Positions 43,312 to 52,119 of a stretch of DNA of 64,000 nucleotides are shown one piece after another. Source of the stretch: Bacteroidota bacterium (GTDB lineage: Bacteria; Bacteroidota; Bacteroidia; Sphingobacteriales; Sphingobacteriaceae); the NCBI GenBank assembly GCA_026224775.1, contig JAMFRP010000022.1, positions 1 through 64,000 of the forward strand, written 5' to 3'. The position numbers were made by a program, and so were the translations under genes. Numbering within the stretch: position 1 is the first letter of the stretch; every line of letters starts with the position of its first letter. A model generated the notes under the pieces. It was given only the letters and a program-made list of their open reading frames with translations. It was not told where the DNA came from and did not search any database.

Positions 43312-44313
43312 ATGAGCAAACCTATTGAATTCTCAGAAGGTCTGAGCAAGGATTGTACCAGAGTTGGCTATTCCGCGCTTACCTCATGGATGAATGAACA
43401 CCAAATCAAACTGGGGAGTTCGGACAACTGGCTGGAAACATTACGAAAAACCGTTGAATCCGGTGATTTAACACTTGACCAGTTGTCGGAAGCCATAGCG
43501 GAACTTGATGAAAATAGTGACAAAAAAATATTCCTGATGCAAATCGAAAATCCGGGCGAATTGGCTGATAAAAAAAAGGTTTTGCAAGGTTTAAACTTTA
43601 GGGATCGCATTGTAGCCGGTTCAAAAAAATGGGTGAATGGTTCACCATCGGCAAACGGAAACCCAACTTTTATCAATCTTTATTGGGAGGGTGATCTTCT
43701 GAAGATCAAATATTCGGAACTGCAATGGGACTCCGAGGCAGATTTTGAAAACAACCGTTTCATAAGAACGGAACGGCGCGTGAATATCGTCTATGTGATC
43801 GATTCGGTTACTGGTTTCGTCCAGCTACGGCTGGACTCGCCCGGAATGATACATCATCACAAAGGCGACACCGGGAAGTCCAGTGAAACAGCCTATGACG
43901 CCTTTTACAAGGATATGTTAAACAAGCTATTGCCGGACCTGGTGATCCGAGACCTTAACCTGAACGGTTTGGCCAATTATCTGGCCGGTAACGTAATGGA
44001 TATGTTCAGGATCAACAAAGGAATCACTACTATATCCAATAATGCCAAACAAACTTATGCGACTGGCTCGGTACAAGCCGATGTGAGAAATCTACCAGAA
44101 TATGCCGCAGCCGCAGCCTTAAATAACGGAATTTGGAGAACTGAAGACCTCACAGGTTATTGGATCGCCACTGCATCCGGGGGAGAATTAAGAAAGGACT
44201 TATTCATGCGCATCTCCAGGCGCAGCTCCCAAATTAGGGTGCAAAGGGGTTGCCTGGAAAAAGAACTGAATTATGGAATTGGAAAAATTAGAGAAATACA
44301 AAACCAAATATAA
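43312..44313 (+). CDS. Unknown first gene of a three-gene cassette
   Basis: A 333-residue soluble protein (MSKPIEFSEGLSKDCTRVGYSALTSWMNEHQIKLG...). It mixes strands and helices; notable are FINLYWEGDLLKIKYSELQW, VNIVYVIDSVTGFVQLRLDSPG and GDTGKSSETAYDAFYKDMLNKLLP. The GDTGKSS phrase is not followed by a proper Walker B, so it is not called an ATPase. It ends 41 bp into the next gene. No family was recognised. Being first in a defence-island cassette that ends with a membrane protein, it may sense an infection. Confidence 0.7.
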   Translation: MSKPIEFSEGLSKDCTRVGYSALTSWMNEHQIKLGSSDNWLETLRKTVESGDLTLDQLSEAIAELDENSDKKIFLMQIENPGELADKKKVLQGLNFRDRIVAGSKKWVNGSPSANGNPTFINLYWEGDLLKIKYSELQWDSEADFENNRFIRTERRVNIVYVIDSVTGFVQLRLDSPGMIHHHKGDTGKSSETAYDAFYKDMLNKLLPDLVIRDLNLNGLANYLAGNVMDMFRINKGITTISNNAKQTYATGSVQADVRNLPEYAAAAALNNGIWRTEDLTGYWIATASGGELRKDLFMRISRRSSQIRVQRGCLEKELNYGIGKIREIQNQI

Positions 44314-44635
44314 GGATTTGACAGAGCGGATCGGTTCTTTGCAGTCTTATTTGAGCAAAGTAGCCAGGGAACGCCATGATGTTGCTGTCATTACCCCTTA
44401 TGCCATTTCAAGCCAGCTTCATATCCCTGAGGCGGATGCGATCTTCTTATTGTCCCTGGCAGCCCATGAAAATCTGCTTCATAAAAAATTTCAGGTCTGG
44501 GCTGACGAAGACAACTTACTTGGCGATTATGAAGATCCTTCCCAAATCCCCGCAATTATCCGGAATAATGCAAGTGGCAAAGACATCGACCGCGACCATT
44601 ACTATGTAGACATCGTTTTCGAATTGGACAAATGA
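44273..44635 (+). CDS. Small winged-helix-like adaptor in the cassette
   Basis: A 120-residue protein. A coiled helix (ELEKLEKYKTKYKDLTERIGSLQSYLSKVARERHD) leads into a winged-helix-like part (VITPYAISSQLHIPEADAIFLLSLAAHENLLHKKFQVWADED). It overlaps its neighbours by 41 and 4 bp, so it depends on translational coupling. Helix-turn-helix proteins of this size in defence operons can be regulators or adaptors; the specific role is unknown. Confidence 0.65.
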   Translation: MELEKLEKYKTKYKDLTERIGSLQSYLSKVARERHDVAVITPYAISSQLHIPEADAIFLLSLAAHENLLHKKFQVWADEDNLLGDYEDPSQIPAIIRNNASGKDIDRDHYYVDIVFELDK

Positions 44636-45375
44636 GCAGTGAGCCAATTAAATACCGGTATGGTGATGAATTGCTCACCAAACTGGAAATCATCCGGCGG
44701 GCAAGCCTGGCCGCGGAAGGACTTTCACCTGAAACCAAAAAATTCTATCTGGACATGACCAAACAAGCTTTCACAACTGACAATATGAAAAATAAGTTAC
44801 AAAGCATTTTCTTACCGTCATTTGGGGTTGCGTTCTTAGTGGGAATTATTGTATTGTCTTTGCTGAATCCTTTCCCGTCAATGTTCCAGTCAGCAACCTT
44901 ATGGGTGGCCTTAAGCCTGGCTGCTGCTGCCTGCGCAGCTTTAATCCCAGGCTTCGTGGAATTCCGTCTTCGCGGTTTAGTCCGAGCAGGCGGAGCAATA
45001 GCTATTTTTTGCATCATGTATTTTGAAGTACCGGCCATTGCCAGTAAAATTGGCTCTCAGGCACCTCAGCATATTAATATCTTTATGGCTCAGGCGCACA
45101 GTGCAACCCTACAAAAGCTTTCACCGGACTTTGAACTGAACAGCCATCGCAGCATTACATCCACAGTAACTGGCCTGATCAACCAGTATTATGGTACTAA
45201 CTGGCGCGACAGAGATTTTACATTTTACCGTAAGTCCGACGGAAAAATTTACAGTACAGAAAGCTGCAGCGATCTTACTGAATACGACGTTCTTGCTGTA
45301 CCTAATTCACTGGAGAAAGGCTACAAAAACAAGCGTGATGCCTATATCAGTATGAACGCCAAAGCCAGCCGCTAA
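44632..45375 (+). CDS. Membrane protein, likely effector of the cassette
   Basis: A 247-residue protein. Three or four hydrophobic segments (about residues 58-82 FLPSFGVAFLVGIIVLSLLNP, 88-108, 112-140) are followed by a soluble C-terminal part (QYYGTNWRDRDFTFYRKSDGKIYSTESCSDLTEYDVLAVPNSLEKGYKNKRDA). The N-terminal 50 residues are polar with a helical stretch. It starts in the stop codon of the adaptor gene. A sensor-adaptor-membrane effector order resembles known abortive defence operons, but no family match was found. Confidence 0.65.
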   Translation: MSSEPIKYRYGDELLTKLEIIRRASLAAEGLSPETKKFYLDMTKQAFTTDNMKNKLQSIFLPSFGVAFLVGIIVLSLLNPFPSMFQSATLWVALSLAAAACAALIPGFVEFRLRGLVRAGGAIAIFCIMYFEVPAIASKIGSQAPQHINIFMAQAHSATLQKLSPDFELNSHRSITSTVTGLINQYYGTNWRDRDFTFYRKSDGKIYSTESCSDLTEYDVLAVPNSLEKGYKNKRDAYISMNAKASR

Positions 45376-45409
45376 CTTGCAATATTGTCCATTTTTCTGT
45401 TAAGCAATA

Positions 45410-48400
45410 TTAAGCTACATATGGAACACCTTCTTTTTCATCATTTACCTTACCTGATAACAGATAAAGTTTGAGTTGCGTGATCGAGTGGGAAAGTTCG
45501 GTAAACAGAAAGCCTTGCTTCAGAAATTTATTAATCTTTACTTTCAACCTTTCGTTGATCCGGATGGCACCCATTTTCCCGCTGGTAACCACATTATTAC
45601 TTTGCAGTATCCGGGTTAGCAGTTCTACACTGATGTAATCGTCATAGCTTATATCAATTGACTTTTCGTCTTTATCTACGAATTGCCTGGTGGATTGGAA
45701 CGTTTTCAGATACTCTTTAAAAAATTTGATTAGGTCAACATCTTTGCGCTTTAAGCTCAGTATGCGGAATACGGAGTTGTCACCACGAATATTTTTATCA
45801 AAATTTTGAATGTCAAGACCAACTGCCCGGGTATTGATCCGGCTGCTAAAAACGTTGTTGATTGCACAGGTTTCGTCGAAGAATGTATCACTATTCGCTG
45901 AACAATAGAAAAAGCCATCGTAATTATCTATGTAAGAACTGGAAAAGTATAAATTCGAAAAATCCAGCCGGATACCTGACTCATCCGGCACATCATAAAA
46001 ACAGAAATTGACAATTCGGCCGGTTTCGTCCTGGAACAGTTGTTGAATGATCGACGCGCTGTTTGAAGGATTGCCTAACATCTTAAAGACCAACAAAAAT
46101 ATATTACTGGTAAATTTCTTTTTGACAATCCCGACTTTATCGCCCGCCATCATTTCGAAAGCCATCCCTTTGCGCAGTATGCCTTTTGCGTGTTTTACCA
46201 GGTCAGACTCATTAATGTTGTCATTTCTTACTTTTTCGAGGATGATCTTTGATATCACCGAATTGAAATTACATTCATGTGCAATTGTACTTAGAAAAAT
46301 ATGGCTCATTGGTAGTTCAATCCTTCCATACAACATATTGAGGATGGCCAGCGCCTGAAAATTAGTTTTAAAGAATTCAAATCTAAAATGGTAGTTATTA
46401 CCGCTGCTTGTTGTAATAAGCAATGGATGGTCACGTAACCCCAACACAACTTCTTTTAAGCGGTCAAAAAGACCAATTTGCTGTAGAATATCTTCAAAAA
46501 CATCTTTGTCAGCTTCTCCCTTTTCTTCTATAGCGAGATAACACATAAATTTCAACTGATGATGAATGTCCAGTTGGAAGCCATTTTCTTCCTTTTTTAT
46601 GTTTTCACGTTGGCAAATCTGTGAAATAATGGTATCAAATGTTTCCTCGTAATGCAATAAATCTGAATCACGGTTTAAGGTTAATGATGCATAATTGAAT
46701 TCCTTATTAACGAGCTGAATAATGATCTCGAGAATAAAGGGCGGATATTTGTGTTTGACTTCAAACTTATCATCGGGAAAAAACTCTTGTGCCAGTCTAA
46801 GGGCGCCACGTATTTGCTGTTCGTGTATGAAATGTTTTGAAAAATATTTTTTAGCGAGTTCTGTATCAAAAGCCATCAGCTCATACACCCGAATATTACT
46901 ATCCTCTACTTTATAAATGACCTTTAGATCATGAACATAGGCATCACGGCAGTTAATCAGGATTTTACCCTTGCCGATCCTTAATTTTAGTTCATTTAAA
47001 GTAGTAAGAAAGCGGTTCAAACTAAATGAAGGAATGGTGGATATGACTTCATCTATACCGTCAAATATGATAACTATATTTCCTAAAGCGTAGTTTACAT
47101 AAAAAGAATTTTTATCAATAATGTTAGCATGGGGGTGACAGGCTTCGAAAATACTGTAGAGATCATAGACGACCGCCGATGTTGCCCCATGTCCGCGCTG
47201 TTTAAAAAAACTAATATATCGTGCAGCATCAATGAAAATTACAATAATCCTTTCATGATCATCCAATAACAAATCATGAATTTTCTCGCAAACCGTAGTT
47301 TTGCCAATCCCACCCGAACCGGTAAGAATAGCTACCGATGACTCGGAGTCATTCCTGATCCAGTAAATTATATCATTTACACCGAGCAGTTCACCATCAT
47401 ATCGAACGACTGGGCTGACATAATCCTCGGTGCCCAAAATTCGTTCCTGCTTAAATGATTTATATCTTTTATCGTATAAATGTTCATCTATATAATATAC
47501 TTTGTTTGATAATCCTTTAAAGCCGTCTAACCTTCGCCGTGTTCTTTGATTAAAATCTTTGGGAACTAAAATATTTAAGTTTTTACTGTATTGCTTTTTA
47601 TAATTTCTTTCAAAATGTTGTATGACTGCGCTTTGCTTATAATCTCTCGTCATGAGCAGGTAATTGATTTCGATATCATCCTGATCATTCATTTTTAAAT
47701 TTAATAAACTATACGATGTAGTATCAATAACGTCGATGGCGGAAAAATTACGATTCGTGTTGATCAATTCCTGTTTGATCTCTTCCATTCTTATATTGCC
47801 AAATGTAGCCTCTTTTAAAATACTTAATAGTAACTTTTGAACTGTCTGACGGATACTTTCGCGTCTGACGTTCATGTGGCTATTAAAATATGTATCTGAT
47901 TTGACCCGGTTTACAAAACGGTCGAAAGTAATGACTTCTATCCTTGATTCGTTCCGCTTTGCTTCTTTCAGTAAATGGCATGCCTTCGATGTGAGGTTTT
48001 CAAAATTATCTTTGATATAATTATTGGACAATACCGACAAGCAATATTGCAGATGTTCGTAAGACTGGCCCGGCTGGACGAAAATAATATAGTCCCTGAA
48101 TGGATGACGTTCCGAACGAAAGCGTTCATAAACTTTATTTGAAGAGCAATAAACATTAACACCTTCCCGAACGAGCGCATCGATAAGCCAGTAAACATTC
48201 TCGCTTTCTTCATCATCAAAACTTACGCTAATGGACGAAAAACCGGATGTTTTGTCAATTGGCCGGTAATTGAAAACCTCTTCCAGTAAACCATTCAATG
48301 TGTGGATTTTACCGAGGTCCTGCCTCGAATGGTGTGTCCGGAAAATATCATTAAAATCAATGATGTCGGTATCCGGTTCAAACGAAAATCGTCCATCAAT

Positions 48401-48820
48401 TTTTTCGGCTATTTTTTTTTTAAACGGTTCGGTCAGCTTTCTTTTATCGCTAAGCATGACAAACATTAAGCGGTCATAGCGTTCATACAAACCATGGTCA
48501 ATAACCCGCTCAATGGTGTGATTTATTTTTTCATTCGAGGATGTTGCGGTAACCTGAATCATTAATCGGCGATCATGATCTACACCATCTATTCCGGGTT
48601 GATTTTGTTGTAGTAAATTGGCGTTTTGAAAGGCTAAATCATAAGTGAGATTTAGCACCTGAAGCATTTTGGTCTCCAGTAACAAACTCAGGCTTTGATC
48701 ATTTGCTAGGATTTCAGTCTTAAGTTTTCCCTGGATAGTACCAATGTGGGTAGATAAAATATCAAGGGCGACGCGGATGTTATTCGCTACAGGTTCAAGA
48801 TTAGTGTTATGTTGGGGCAT
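45410..48820 (-). CDS. SMEK-NACHT/STAND NTPase, predicted defence protein
   Basis: A 1136-residue protein. Residues about 5-165 form a SMEK-type restriction nuclease-like domain (NQPGIDGVDHDRRLMIQVTATSSNEKINHTIERVIDHGLYERYD; catalytic-looking D, Q-V-T and K). Residues about 480-760 form a NACHT-type STAND NTPase with Walker A GSGGIGKT (about 496-503) and Walker B VIIFDGIDEV (about 585-594). The C-terminal 370 residues have leucine-rich and helix-turn repeats that probably sense invader proteins. Antiviral STAND (Avs-like) proteins of this plan act as oligomerising sensors that turn on the N-terminal nuclease. It is monocistronic. Confidence 0.85.
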   Translation of the reverse strand: MPQHNTNLEPVANNIRVALDILSTHIGTIQGKLKTEILANDQSLSLLLETKMLQVLNLTYDLAFQNANLLQQNQPGIDGVDHDRRLMIQVTATSSNEKINHTIERVIDHGLYERYDRLMFVMLSDKRKLTEPFKKKIAEKIDGRFSFEPDTDIIDFNDIFRTHHSRQDLGKIHTLNGLLEEVFNYRPIDKTSGFSSISVSFDDEESENVYWLIDALVREGVNVYCSSNKVYERFRSERHPFRDYIIFVQPGQSYEHLQYCLSVLSNNYIKDNFENLTSKACHLLKEAKRNESRIEVITFDRFVNRVKSDTYFNSHMNVRRESIRQTVQKLLLSILKEATFGNIRMEEIKQELINTNRNFSAIDVIDTTSYSLLNLKMNDQDDIEINYLLMTRDYKQSAVIQHFERNYKKQYSKNLNILVPKDFNQRTRRRLDGFKGLSNKVYYIDEHLYDKRYKSFKQERILGTEDYVSPVVRYDGELLGVNDIIYWIRNDSESSVAILTGSGGIGKTTVCEKIHDLLLDDHERIIVIFIDAARYISFFKQRGHGATSAVVYDLYSIFEACHPHANIIDKNSFYVNYALGNIVIIFDGIDEVISTIPSFSLNRFLTTLNELKLRIGKGKILINCRDAYVHDLKVIYKVEDSNIRVYELMAFDTELAKKYFSKHFIHEQQIRGALRLAQEFFPDDKFEVKHKYPPFILEIIIQLVNKEFNYASLTLNRDSDLLHYEETFDTIISQICQRENIKKEENGFQLDIHHQLKFMCYLAIEEKGEADKDVFEDILQQIGLFDRLKEVVLGLRDHPLLITTSSGNNYHFRFEFFKTNFQALAILNMLYGRIELPMSHIFLSTIAHECNFNSVISKIILEKVRNDNINESDLVKHAKGILRKGMAFEMMAGDKVGIVKKKFTSNIFLLVFKMLGNPSNSASIIQQLFQDETGRIVNFCFYDVPDESGIRLDFSNLYFSSSYIDNYDGFFYCSANSDTFFDETCAINNVFSSRINTRAVGLDIQNFDKNIRGDNSVFRILSLKRKDVDLIKFFKEYLKTFQSTRQFVDKDEKSIDISYDDYISVELLTRILQSNNVVTSGKMGAIRINERLKVKINKFLKQGFLFTELSHSITQLKLYLLSGKVNDEKEGVPYVA

Positions 48821-48842
48821 AAGAATAGTTTAGGTAATCAGG

Positions 48843-48865
48843 ATATCGTTGATTGACAACGATAT
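48843..48865. promoter_or_regulatory. Inverted repeat before the STAND gene
   Basis: ATATCGTTG-ATTGA-CAACGATAT, 9-bp perfect arms, 23 bp upstream of the start codon, positioned as an operator or transcript hairpin. Confidence 0.45.
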
Positions 48866-49355
48866 AATTTCAAAAGTGAATTTATTATTTTAAAAAAACA
48901 ATAGTATTTTTCTATTAATGAAAATAAATACCTTTTTTTTAAACTTATTCTGACACCGGCTGGCTTTTTGACGGAGACAGCTGCTTAATAATGGATCGGC
49001 AGGAAAAGGCTATTTTTGAGTAGGATTAAAATACTATGCTAAAAACGCTGGTCGAACTGCAGTTCGACCCGTCGTTGTTGATATAAATATTGGTGGACTA
49101 CCTGGAGCCGTCAAGCAAAAAGGGCATTACCGCGCTTTGGTGTTCCCCGTTCTGCATATGCCCGGATGTTTCGCAGTAAGATCAACCGTGACTCGTAGAA
49201 TTTCATTGTGAAATGTTATTGCAATTATTTCCAGACCTTCAGCAATTGCATTTTAAAACATATCATCTGCTGTCATCGAAGTTTCCTTCACATCGTGAGG
49301 TGCCCTAAATGAATGAATATGTAAATCAGCTCTTTGTAAATTCTCACAATTGAAG
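48866..49355. other. Degraded region with a 20-bp palindrome
   Basis: About 490 bp with no intact gene. It has a perfect palindrome GGTCGAACTGCAGTTCGACC at 49050-49069. Fragments open in short plus-strand frames (KKGITALWCSPFCICPDV near 49115) suggest gene remains, but none was identified. Confidence 0.5.
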
Positions 49356-50036
49356 ATGCCTGTAATTGCCCGTGATATCCAGTTTTCATTAAAAGACGAA
49401 AATATACGCGCACGGGCGACGGAAGACGTTGACATCGCTGTAATGGTGAGCGACCAAGCGCAGTACACGGCCATAAAAAATGCATTGATCGCTTCCGGTG
49501 AATTTACTGCCCATGAAACCGAAGCTATTAAACTATATTATCAGAATGCTATTGAAATTGACCTGCTACCCTTTGGTGATATCGAAAACGAACAGCGTGA
49601 GATCAAATTGACCGACCCCATGTTTATTCTGAATATGCCGGGCTTCAACGAGGTGTTTCCCTATGCCGAAGCTGTACAGCTCAGCGAAGAACTGAATATA
49701 CGGGTCTGCACTTTGGAAGGCATAATTCTCCTCAAACTGATCGCCAATAACGACCGGCCAGGCCGCACCAAGGACATCACGGATATCGAGCACATTATCG
49801 CCAATTACTTTGATATCTCAGACGCGGATATTTATAGCGACCATTTCGAGGTCATGGACTATTATGACACGAAGGACCGCGAATATATCCAATTAGTCTG
49901 CGCCCGGGTCATCGGCCGCAAGATCGGGCAGCTCCTGCGGGAATCACCTGAATTACATGAACGGATAGCCAAAATACTGACAGGCCGCCCGACTACTTTG
50001 TGGAACGCCATTCTTGATGGGCTAAACGATAATTGA
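49356..50036 (+). pseudogene. AbiEii-like nucleotidyltransferase, probably N-terminally truncated
   Basis: A 226-residue frame. The nucleotidyltransferase signature is present as IRARATEDVDIAV (D of the DxD near residue 26-28) and EIDLLPFG for the third acidic residue, with the usual C-terminal helices (CTLEGIILLKLIANNDRPGRTKDITDIEHI) of the DUF6036/AbiEii group. The Gly-Gly helix that normally precedes this motif by about 10-20 residues is missing: the frame begins at VIARDIQFSLKDE and a stop lies 42 bp upstream at 49314. No antitoxin gene is adjacent. It is best read as a truncated remnant, though it might still be expressed. Confidence 0.55.
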
Positions 50037-50481
50037 ATTACTGCTCAAACTCAACATAGATGAAATTCTGCCGCCTGGACATGAATCTGAGTTTATATGC
50101 AATTGCATATAATAATGCCGCTTTCGATATATTTATATGCAATTACATATAATTTGAATCACTCAAGTAAGAGCGTTTAAAAAGATTTTTTACAGGGATC
50201 ATGGGTTGTAAATCAGCAGGATCACTTTCAAAAACAACAACCAAAAATATGATTATTAGAAATATATTTTACTATTAAATATCTGAATATTAGCTTTTTA
50301 CATAAGATTACTATTAAAATTAAGGCAACAGTTTGGTGGATATTTGAGCATCAAAATTCAGTATTATTTCATCTATCAATGCCCAAAATAGTGCCCTTAT
50401 TTCAAAAAAGCATTTTTATTCCAATTTAAGTGCCTGTATAATAGACACTTACTAAATGGCTCGTGTAAATGATTTTTCGTT
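50037..50481. repeat. Intergenic right end of the island with paired palindromes
   Basis: No gene seen. TTATATGCAATTGCATATAA at 50093-50112 is a perfect 20-bp palindrome, and TTATATGCAATTACATATAA at 50133-50152 differs by one base; their starts are 40 bp apart. They may be binding sites for the excisionase or a regulator near attR. Confidence 0.6.
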
Positions 50482-50495
50482 CCAGCGGGATCACA
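50482..50495. other. attR
   Basis: CCAGCGGGATCACA, exact copy of the tRNA-Lys 3' end at 31697-31710. Confidence 0.85.
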
Positions 50496-50525
50496 AAATG
50501 GTCACCAAATCATTTCAAAAGAATT

Positions 50526-50552
50526 AAAGCCACTTGAAAAAGTGGCTTTTTT
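50526..50552 (+). terminator. Native terminator of tRNA-Lys, displaced by the island
   Basis: Stem AAAGCCACTT / AAGTGGCTTT with a GAAA loop and T-run, 30 bp after attR. Before insertion it would have followed the tRNA directly. Confidence 0.8.
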
Positions 50553-50656
50553 AGTTTAAAAACTACTAACTATTCATTGGGTTCCCATTATCACATGCAT
50601 AGAGTATCGTTGCGCATTATGTGCGCTCCTTTTCCTTATTTATGTGATTTATGCGC

Positions 50657-50932
50657 TTATTCAGCAACAAGATCGCCGAGGGACACATTAAGCAACCGGC
50701 ATAACTCACTTAGGCTTTCAGCAGTATGCGTGTATGTGTTACCCAACCAGGCTCTTAAAGGCCGTATCTCCCGGCGCATTAAAACGGCGAAATGTCGTCT
50801 TGACCAACTATTTTGTCGTAATAACGTCTCGATACGTTCAGCAATTAATAGTCGGTTCTCTTTCAAGCTGATATCAGCAGGGCTGAACTTGCTCAAAATT
50901 ACAGTTAGCAGGGAGTTGCGGTCTTCTGTCAT
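50657..50932 (-). CDS. Small XRE-type HTH protein
   Basis: A 91-residue protein. Residues about 30-88 form an XRE-like helix-turn-helix (NSWSRRHFAVLMRREIRPLRAWLGNTYTHTAESLSELCRLLNVSLGDLV). It is just outside the right boundary of the island and stands alone. The N-terminal 25 residues (MTEDRNSLLTVILSKFSPADISL) are helical. It is likely a transcription regulator or antitoxin without partner. Confidence 0.75.
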   Translation of the reverse strand: MTEDRNSLLTVILSKFSPADISLKENRLLIAERIETLLRQNSWSRRHFAVLMRREIRPLRAWLGNTYTHTAESLSELCRLLNVSLGDLVAE

Positions 50933-51279
50933 AACGTAAGTTTTAAAGGTGATGCGCTTAAAATTAATAAACGGAATTAATATTCACAAATTGTCTGCGT
51001 CATTTTTTGTTTACAAACAATCTTAGGTATTGATAAAATTGATCTAAATCAAAATTACACAGTTAGTTAAGTAATAACATTTTATACATTAGAACTATTT
51101 GTTTTATTGTAAATTGAAAGTTATCGTTTGCTGTTTAATGATACGTGATTATCTTCATTATGAAAATGGACATTTTGAGCCTAAAGATGAGCAATCCAAC
51201 TCTTATTAAGAATTTGAATATCTGATCGCTACCCCGCAAAAATATTTCAATACATTTACGGCCTATAACACTTATCGAA
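50933..51279. other. AT-rich intergenic region
   Basis: About 350 bp between divergent genes with no gene and no clear TAnnTTTG promoter seen. Confidence 0.4.
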
Positions 51280-52056
51280 ATGAAAAATGGTCTTTTAATT
51301 GACATGGACGGTGTCATATACAGCGGTGAACAACTTATTCAGGGCGCTGATCGCTTTATTAATGATCTGGTTAAATCTGATATTCCTTTTGCCTTCATGA
51401 CAAACAATAGTCAAAGAACAAGCCTTGAGGTTGTCAGGAAGTTAAAACGGCTCGGGATTACAGTCGAAACCCGCCACGTTTATACAAGCGCGATGGCAAC
51501 CGGAAAATTTCTGGGAGATCAAAGTCCTAACGGTACGGCTTATGTTCTTGGAGAAGGTGGCCTGCTAACGAGTTTACATGAAAATGGAATCACATTAGTG
51601 GACTCTGATCCGGAATTCGTTGTACTGGGAGAAGGCCGAAATTTCACACTTGAAATGGTACAGCGCGCCGTTGATATGATTTTAGCAGGCGCAAAATTTA
51701 TTACGACAAATCGCGACCCTTCACCAAAGAAACCAGGTTGGAATAACTTAGGTATTGCGGCAACTACCGCGATGATAGAAGAAGCTACCGGAAGAAAAGC
51801 CTTTGTAACAGGAAAACCGAGCCCGGTGATGATGCGGTCAGCCCGCAAATTCCTTGGACTGGAAACTGCTGAAACAACCGTTATTGGCGATACAATGGAA
51901 ACAGATATACAAGGAGGAGTACAAATGGGTTATAAAACAATCTTAGTATTGTCAGGAATAGCTAGCAAAGAGCAACTGAGCTATCATGCTTTTAAACCAG
52001 ATATGATTACCAGTTCCGTGGATAAAATTATTTTTCCTTTAAAGTGGTGGAAATAG
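51280..52056 (+). CDS. HAD-IIA family phosphatase, NagD-like
   Basis: A 258-residue cytosolic phosphatase. Motif I is DMDGVIY (residues 7-13, nucleophile Asp), motif II is FMTNNSQRTS (about 38-47), motif III Lys is in VTGKPSPVMM, and motif IV is VIGDTMETDIQGG. These are the full set of the HAD type IIA subclass (NagD, AraL, PGP). It acts on small phosphomonoesters; the substrate cannot be read from sequence. It is monocistronic with a terminator. Confidence 0.9.
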   Translation: MKNGLLIDMDGVIYSGEQLIQGADRFINDLVKSDIPFAFMTNNSQRTSLEVVRKLKRLGITVETRHVYTSAMATGKFLGDQSPNGTAYVLGEGGLLTSLHENGITLVDSDPEFVVLGEGRNFTLEMVQRAVDMILAGAKFITTNRDPSPKKPGWNNLGIAATTAMIEEATGRKAFVTGKPSPVMMRSARKFLGLETAETTVIGDTMETDIQGGVQMGYKTILVLSGIASKEQLSYHAFKPDMITSSVDKIIFPLKWWK

Positions 52057-52058
52057 AC

Positions 52059-52084
52059 AATGTAAACTGCCTATGGTTTACATT
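52059..52084. terminator. Terminator between HAD gene and pectin locus
   Basis: Stem AATGTAAAC / GTTTACATT with an 8-nt loop, followed by T-rich DNA, between convergent genes. Confidence 0.6.
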
Positions 52085-52119
52085 TTCATGGGTTTAATAA
52101 CCGGATATTAACATCGTTT

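Larger units (their letters stand above)
31697..50495. mobile_element. tRNA-Lys-integrated defence island, about 18.8 kb
   Basis: The ends are two copies of CCAGCGGGATCACA (31697-31710 in the tRNA-Lys 3' end; 50482-50495). A tyrosine integrase and an excisionase-like HTH gene lie next to the tRNA end. Inside are CBASS, an HTH-ImmA/PIN pair, two unfamiliar operons, a SMEK-STAND NTPase and a nucleotidyltransferase remnant. No conjugation genes are present, so it would need help for transfer. Confidence 0.85.

Noticed and set aside
43043..43315. A 90-codon plus-strand frame overlapping the start of the three-gene cassette by 4 bp
   Set aside because: The composition looks random (long Ile/Leu/Lys-rich end), there is no domain and no promoter or start context; the ATGA overlap alone is weak support.
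43312..44313. GDTGKSS in the cassette protein read as a Walker A motif
   Set aside because: The phrase lacks the Gly-x4-Gly-Lys spacing and there is no Walker B or P-loop-fold context.
50577..50939. A 120-codon plus-strand frame opposite the small HTH gene
   Set aside because: It is Cys/Arg/Ser-rich shadow sequence opposite the better-supported XRE-type gene on the minus strand.
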